This document shows positions 61,169 to 64,000 of a stretch of DNA of 64,000 nucleotides, in pieces; the first letter of the stretch is position 1, and each line of letters opens with the position of its first letter. A program made the position numbers and the translations under genes. The stretch is from NCBI GenBank assembly GCA_041391725.1, contig JAWKNL010000006.1, positions 62,001-126,000 of the forward strand, given 5' to 3'. The notes below the pieces were generated by a model that was not told where the DNA came from, made no database searches, and saw only the letters and a list, made by a program, of their open reading frames with translations. Source of the stretch: JAGQVA01 sp041391725 (lineage in GTDB: Bacteria; Bacteroidota; Bacteroidia; J057).

Positions 61169-63151
61169 ATGAGCGATTTGGAAAACCAGTCTAAGGAATA
61201 TTCCGCCAGTAATATTCAGGTACTTGAAGGTATTGAGCACGTGAGGAAAAGACCCGCCATGTATATTGGTGACGTTGGAGAGCGGGGACTGCACCATCTG
61301 GTCTATGAAGTAGTCGATAACTCCATTGATGAGGCGATGGCCGGGTACTGCTCAGATATTATTGTCACAATCCACGAGGACAATTCCATCTCAGTAAAAG
61401 ATAATGGCCGGGGTATTCCGGTGGATGTTCACGAAAAAGAAGGCCTCTCTGCACTCGAACTGGTAATGACACGCCTGGGAGCCGGAGGTAAATTTGATAA
61501 AAACAGCTACAAGGTTTCCGGCGGTCTCCACGGAGTAGGGGTATCCTGTGTAAATGCACTTTCAACCCGTTGTCATGTGTGGGTTTACCGAGATGGGAAA
61601 ATGTACGAACAGGAATACCAAAAAGGCGTGGCCAAAACTCCGGTACAAGTAACCGGAGAATCCAGCTACCGCGGTACAGAAACTCGTTTCTGGCCTGATG
61701 GGACTATTTTCACCACTACCGAATACAAATTCGACACCCTGGCCTCCCGCCTCAGAGAACTTGCCTATCTCAATAAAGGAATTCGCATTACCATTACCGA
61801 CCTGCGGGAGCCCCTCACGGATGAAGATCTGAAAAGGCCGGAAAACGAAGGGCTGAAGTTTCTTACCAAGGCTTTCTATTCTGAAGGCGGACTTACGGAA
61901 TTTGTAAAACATCTCGATGCCAACCGCCAGCCGCTCCACAATGAGCCTATTTATATAAACGGAATTGACGATGAGCAGACCACGCCCGTAGAGCTCGCAA
62001 TTCAGTACAATTCTTCGTTTAATGAAAATATTCACTCCTACGTCAATAATATCAATACCCACGAAGGAGGAACCCACGTTTCGGGGTTTAAAACCGCACT
62101 GACACGAACCCTGAAAAATTATGCGGAAAATGAAGGTCTCCTGAAAAAAGTGAAATTCAACATTACGGGCGATGATTTTCGCGAAGGTCTTACCGTAGTC
62201 ATTTCCGTCAAAGTACAGGAGCCGCAGTTTGAAGGACAAACTAAAACCAAACTCGGAAACTCCGACGTCGCAGGCATCGTAAGTTCTATTGTAAGCAAGC
62301 AACTGGCCTATTACCTCGAAGAAAATCCGACAGTAGCCAAACTGATCGTCTCTAAGGTAGTTCTCGCAGCAGAGGCCCGCAATGCAGCCAAAAAGGCGAG
62401 GGAAGCTGTGCAGAAAAGAAGTTCCTCTATCGGAGGCGGGCTCCCCGGAAAACTTGCCAACTGCGCCAGCCGCCATCCCGAAGAATGTGAAATCTTCCTC
62501 GTGGAAGGTGACTCTGCGGGTGGTAGTGCCAAACAGGCGCGCAACCGCCATTTTCAGGCTATCCTCCCCCTCCGTGGAAAAATCCTTAATGTCGAAAAAT
62601 CGCATCCTTCCCGAATCTACGACAACGAAGAAATCCGTAATATCATCCTCGCATTGGGAATTACGGGTATCGGCGACGGAGAAACGCTCAACCTCGATAA
62701 GCTCAGATATCACAAAATGATTATCATGACCGATGCCGATATCGATGGAAGTCACATCCGTACCCTCCTTCTTACCCTGGTATATCGCTACTTTGGCGAG
62801 CTCATAGAAGCAGGCCATGTGTTTATTGCCACACCGCCGCTTTATCAGGTGCGCGCCGGTAAAAAACATAAATATGCCTGGTCAGAAGCCCAACGTAAAG
62901 AAGCCATTGACGAGCTCGGCAATGGCGATGAGTCGAAAGTTACTATCCAGCGATATAAAGGTCTCGGAGAAATGAACCCTGACCAGCTTTGGGATACTAC
63001 AATGGATCCGGAAAGAAGAACCCTTCAGCGCGTAACTATTGAAAGTGCCGCAGAAGCCGATCACCTTTTCTCCATCCTGATGGGCGATGACGTAGCGCCG
63101 CGCCGCGAGTTTATCGAGCGCAACGCCAAATATGCCAATATTGATATTTAA
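61169..63151 (+). CDS. gyrB: DNA gyrase subunit B
   Basis: 660 residues, the ATPase subunit of DNA gyrase that introduces negative supercoils. GHKL ATPase motifs (EVVDNSIDEAMAGY, KDNGRGIPVDVHEKEG, SGGLHGVGVSCVNALS), the transducer, and the TOPRIM domain with EGDSAGGSAKQARNRHFQAI and MTDADIDGSHIRTLLLTLVY are complete. The N-terminus (GIEHVRKRPAMYIGDVGERG) is that of GyrB rather than ParE. It begins 88 bases after the terminator. Confidence 0.98.
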   Translation: MSDLENQSKEYSASNIQVLEGIEHVRKRPAMYIGDVGERGLHHLVYEVVDNSIDEAMAGYCSDIIVTIHEDNSISVKDNGRGIPVDVHEKEGLSALELVMTRLGAGGKFDKNSYKVSGGLHGVGVSCVNALSTRCHVWVYRDGKMYEQEYQKGVAKTPVQVTGESSYRGTETRFWPDGTIFTTTEYKFDTLASRLRELAYLNKGIRITITDLREPLTDEDLKRPENEGLKFLTKAFYSEGGLTEFVKHLDANRQPLHNEPIYINGIDDEQTTPVELAIQYNSSFNENIHSYVNNINTHEGGTHVSGFKTALTRTLKNYAENEGLLKKVKFNITGDDFREGLTVVISVKVQEPQFEGQTKTKLGNSDVAGIVSSIVSKQLAYYLEENPTVAKLIVSKVVLAAEARNAAKKAREAVQKRSSSIGGGLPGKLANCASRHPEECEIFLVEGDSAGGSAKQARNRHFQAILPLRGKILNVEKSHPSRIYDNEEIRNIILALGITGIGDGETLNLDKLRYHKMIIMTDADIDGSHIRTLLLTLVYRYFGELIEAGHVFIATPPLYQVRAGKKHKYAWSEAQRKEAIDELGNGDESKVTIQRYKGLGEMNPDQLWDTTMDPERRTLQRVTIESAAEADHLFSILMGDDVAPRREFIERNAKYANIDI

Positions 63152-63162
63152 TTAGCTGAGAA

Positions 63163-64000
63163 TCAGTCCTCCCGGATAATCGTAACCGGGAAGTCAAAAG
63201 TATTCCAGTCATCTCCGGTTGCACGGGCGTTTTCTTCGAAAGAAAATCCACGCGTGCTTTCCTCTAATGCACTCCGGCTGCGACTGACCGGGACAGGCTT
63301 GTTAAGCTCTTCCAGCCGATACAGACTTGCGTCAAATTCTTTGGTTGAAGCGATCACTTTCAGCACTTCCTGAACACTTTTCCGGCCAAAAGATGCAAAG
63401 CTGTCGTCAACTTCTGCTTTGAGTACGGCACCGTTTCTCACCCAGATTTCCTCTCCGGGCGCAAGCCATAAACCACCCTGGGGCAACATTCCCGGCTCAA
63501 CGCCAAACAGCGACGACATATAGATAAGCGTGCAATACAGTTTCTGGCTGCCGCGGTTTACCAGTTTGATTCTGAATCTGGGCAGGCCTGATGCGCCGTC
63601 GGCTTTGCGATAGCGCAGGATCACATCCCCATCCCTTTCCGAACGGAAAGCCCGGTTTTCGGTCGGATGGCAAATCTCTACGACTATGCCGCCCGATCGG
63701 ATGGCACTGCCGGGGTTTTGAAGTTTGAGCAGCCGCTCCCAGCGGGCAATATGCGCAAGGTTTTCAATGGCTTTTGCTGCGCTTTGGGGAGTAAAACCAG
63801 AGATTTGTTCGACCAGTGGCTGGTCATCTCCATCCGTTTTTCTGACAATGATAAATTCGCTTCTTTCGTTGGCGATGAGTTTATAATCTGATCCGGCGGG
63901 ATCGTCGGATAGTTTGACCAGAAGTTTGTCTTCCGCCTGCGCATTACCATGTGCTACTTTCACCAGGTTGCGGGCGTGTTCGCTGGCAGTTTTTACATAT
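63163..64000 (-). CDS. C-terminal part of a probable caspase-family protein (partial)
   Basis: About 279 residues are visible; the frame remains open at base 64000, so the gene starts beyond the window. The blocks ENLAHIARWERLLKLQNPGS, GSQKLYCTLIYMSSLFGVEP and QEVLKVIASTKEFD resemble the conserved C-terminal region that follows caspase (peptidase C14) domains in many Bacteroidota proteins. The protease domain itself would lie upstream, out of view, so the call is tentative. Convergent with gyrB, 11 bases apart. Confidence 0.5.
   Translation of the reverse strand, partial: YVKTASEHARNLVKVAHGNAQAEDKLLVKLSDDPAGSDYKLIANERSEFIIVRKTDGDDQPLVEQISGFTPQSAAKAIENLAHIARWERLLKLQNPGSAIRSGGIVVEICHPTENRAFRSERDGDVILRYRKADGASGLPRFRIKLVNRGSQKLYCTLIYMSSLFGVEPGMLPQGGLWLAPGEEIWVRNGAVLKAEVDDSFASFGRKSVQEVLKVIASTKEFDASLYRLEELNKPVPVSRSRSALEESTRGFSFEENARATGDDWNTFDFPVTIIRED

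Noticed and set aside
61562..62869. 435-residue minus-strand ORF inside gyrB
   Set aside because: Antisense of the conserved gyrB gene; long only because of codon bias.
1..64000. CRISPR arrays, insertion sequences, prophage or integrase/attachment sites
   Set aside because: No direct-repeat array, transposase, integrase or phage structural gene was seen on either strand.

Overview
The window is a chromosomal segment of a Bacteroidota (Bacteroidetes) bacterium, probably near the Saprospiria/Cytophagia part of the phylum. The evidence is an absence of Shine-Dalgarno sequences, promoters of the form TTTG-N19/20-TAnnTTTG, tRNAs without encoded CCA, and phylum-typical families (DUF3098 beside ftsX, DUF5686 with a carboxypeptidase-like domain, GH3/beta-lactamase fusion, single-gene BatA). 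No insertion sequence, phage, CRISPR array, rRNA or obvious genomic island was seen.

Layout. (1) 1-9.2 kb, minus strand: the core translation/transcription locus, read right to left as Lrp regulator, trmD, rplS, tRNA-Thr(TGT)-Tyr-Gly-Thr(GGT), tuf, tRNA-Trp, secE, nusG, rplK, rplA, rplJ, rplL, rpoB (cut by the window edge). rplL, rplJ and tuf carry single-base homopolymer indels, most likely consensus errors. (2) 9.3-9.5 kb, plus strand: an isolated, promoter- and terminator-flanked tRNA-like RNA with a branched variable region and an anticodon loop lacking U33. This is the most unusual object in the window. (3) 9.8-20.2 kb: GH3/beta-lactamase lipoprotein-like hydrolase, DUF2071 protein, UbiA prenyltransferase, thioredoxin-fold [2Fe-2S] protein, aminotransferase, HemW, then a Wzz-like/O-antigen ligase/alkyltransferase-like operon. 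(4) 20.3-29.5 kb: NlpC/P60 lipoprotein, NtrC-type regulator, a lipoprotein, and a nucleotide-sugar/glycan block (two nucleotidyltransferases, GT2, a SAF-domain reductoisomerase-like enzyme, a 3,5-epimerase, an SDR), interrupted by yebC. (5) 29.9-43.7 kb: hybrid histidine kinase, alpha-2-macroglobulin, class III aminotransferase, TPR protein, uppP, DUF3098, ftsX, mscS, DUF983. (6) 43.8-50 kb: a degenerate acyl-CoA-synthetase-like protein, a BlaI/BlaR1 pair with two palindromic operators placed on its promoter, and a large DUF5686 outer-membrane protein. (7) 50-54 kb: two ECF sigma factor units, one of which links thiol peroxidase, sigma factor and an RskA/cupin-type anti-sigma protein, followed by BatA. 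(8) 54.2-64 kb: comF, glutamate dehydrogenase family, NhaD-type antiporter, AsmA-like protein, gyrB and the C-terminal end of a probable caspase-family protein.

The genes mostly serve housekeeping (translation, DNA topology, cell-wall lipid cycle), envelope polysaccharide synthesis and stress sensing. The candidates for new biology are the tRNA-like RNA, the nucleotide-sugar cassette built around a DXP-reductoisomerase-like enzyme, the soluble anti-sigma/peroxidase unit, the alkyltransferase-like gene fused translationally to a glycan operon, and the adenylate-forming pseudoenzyme.
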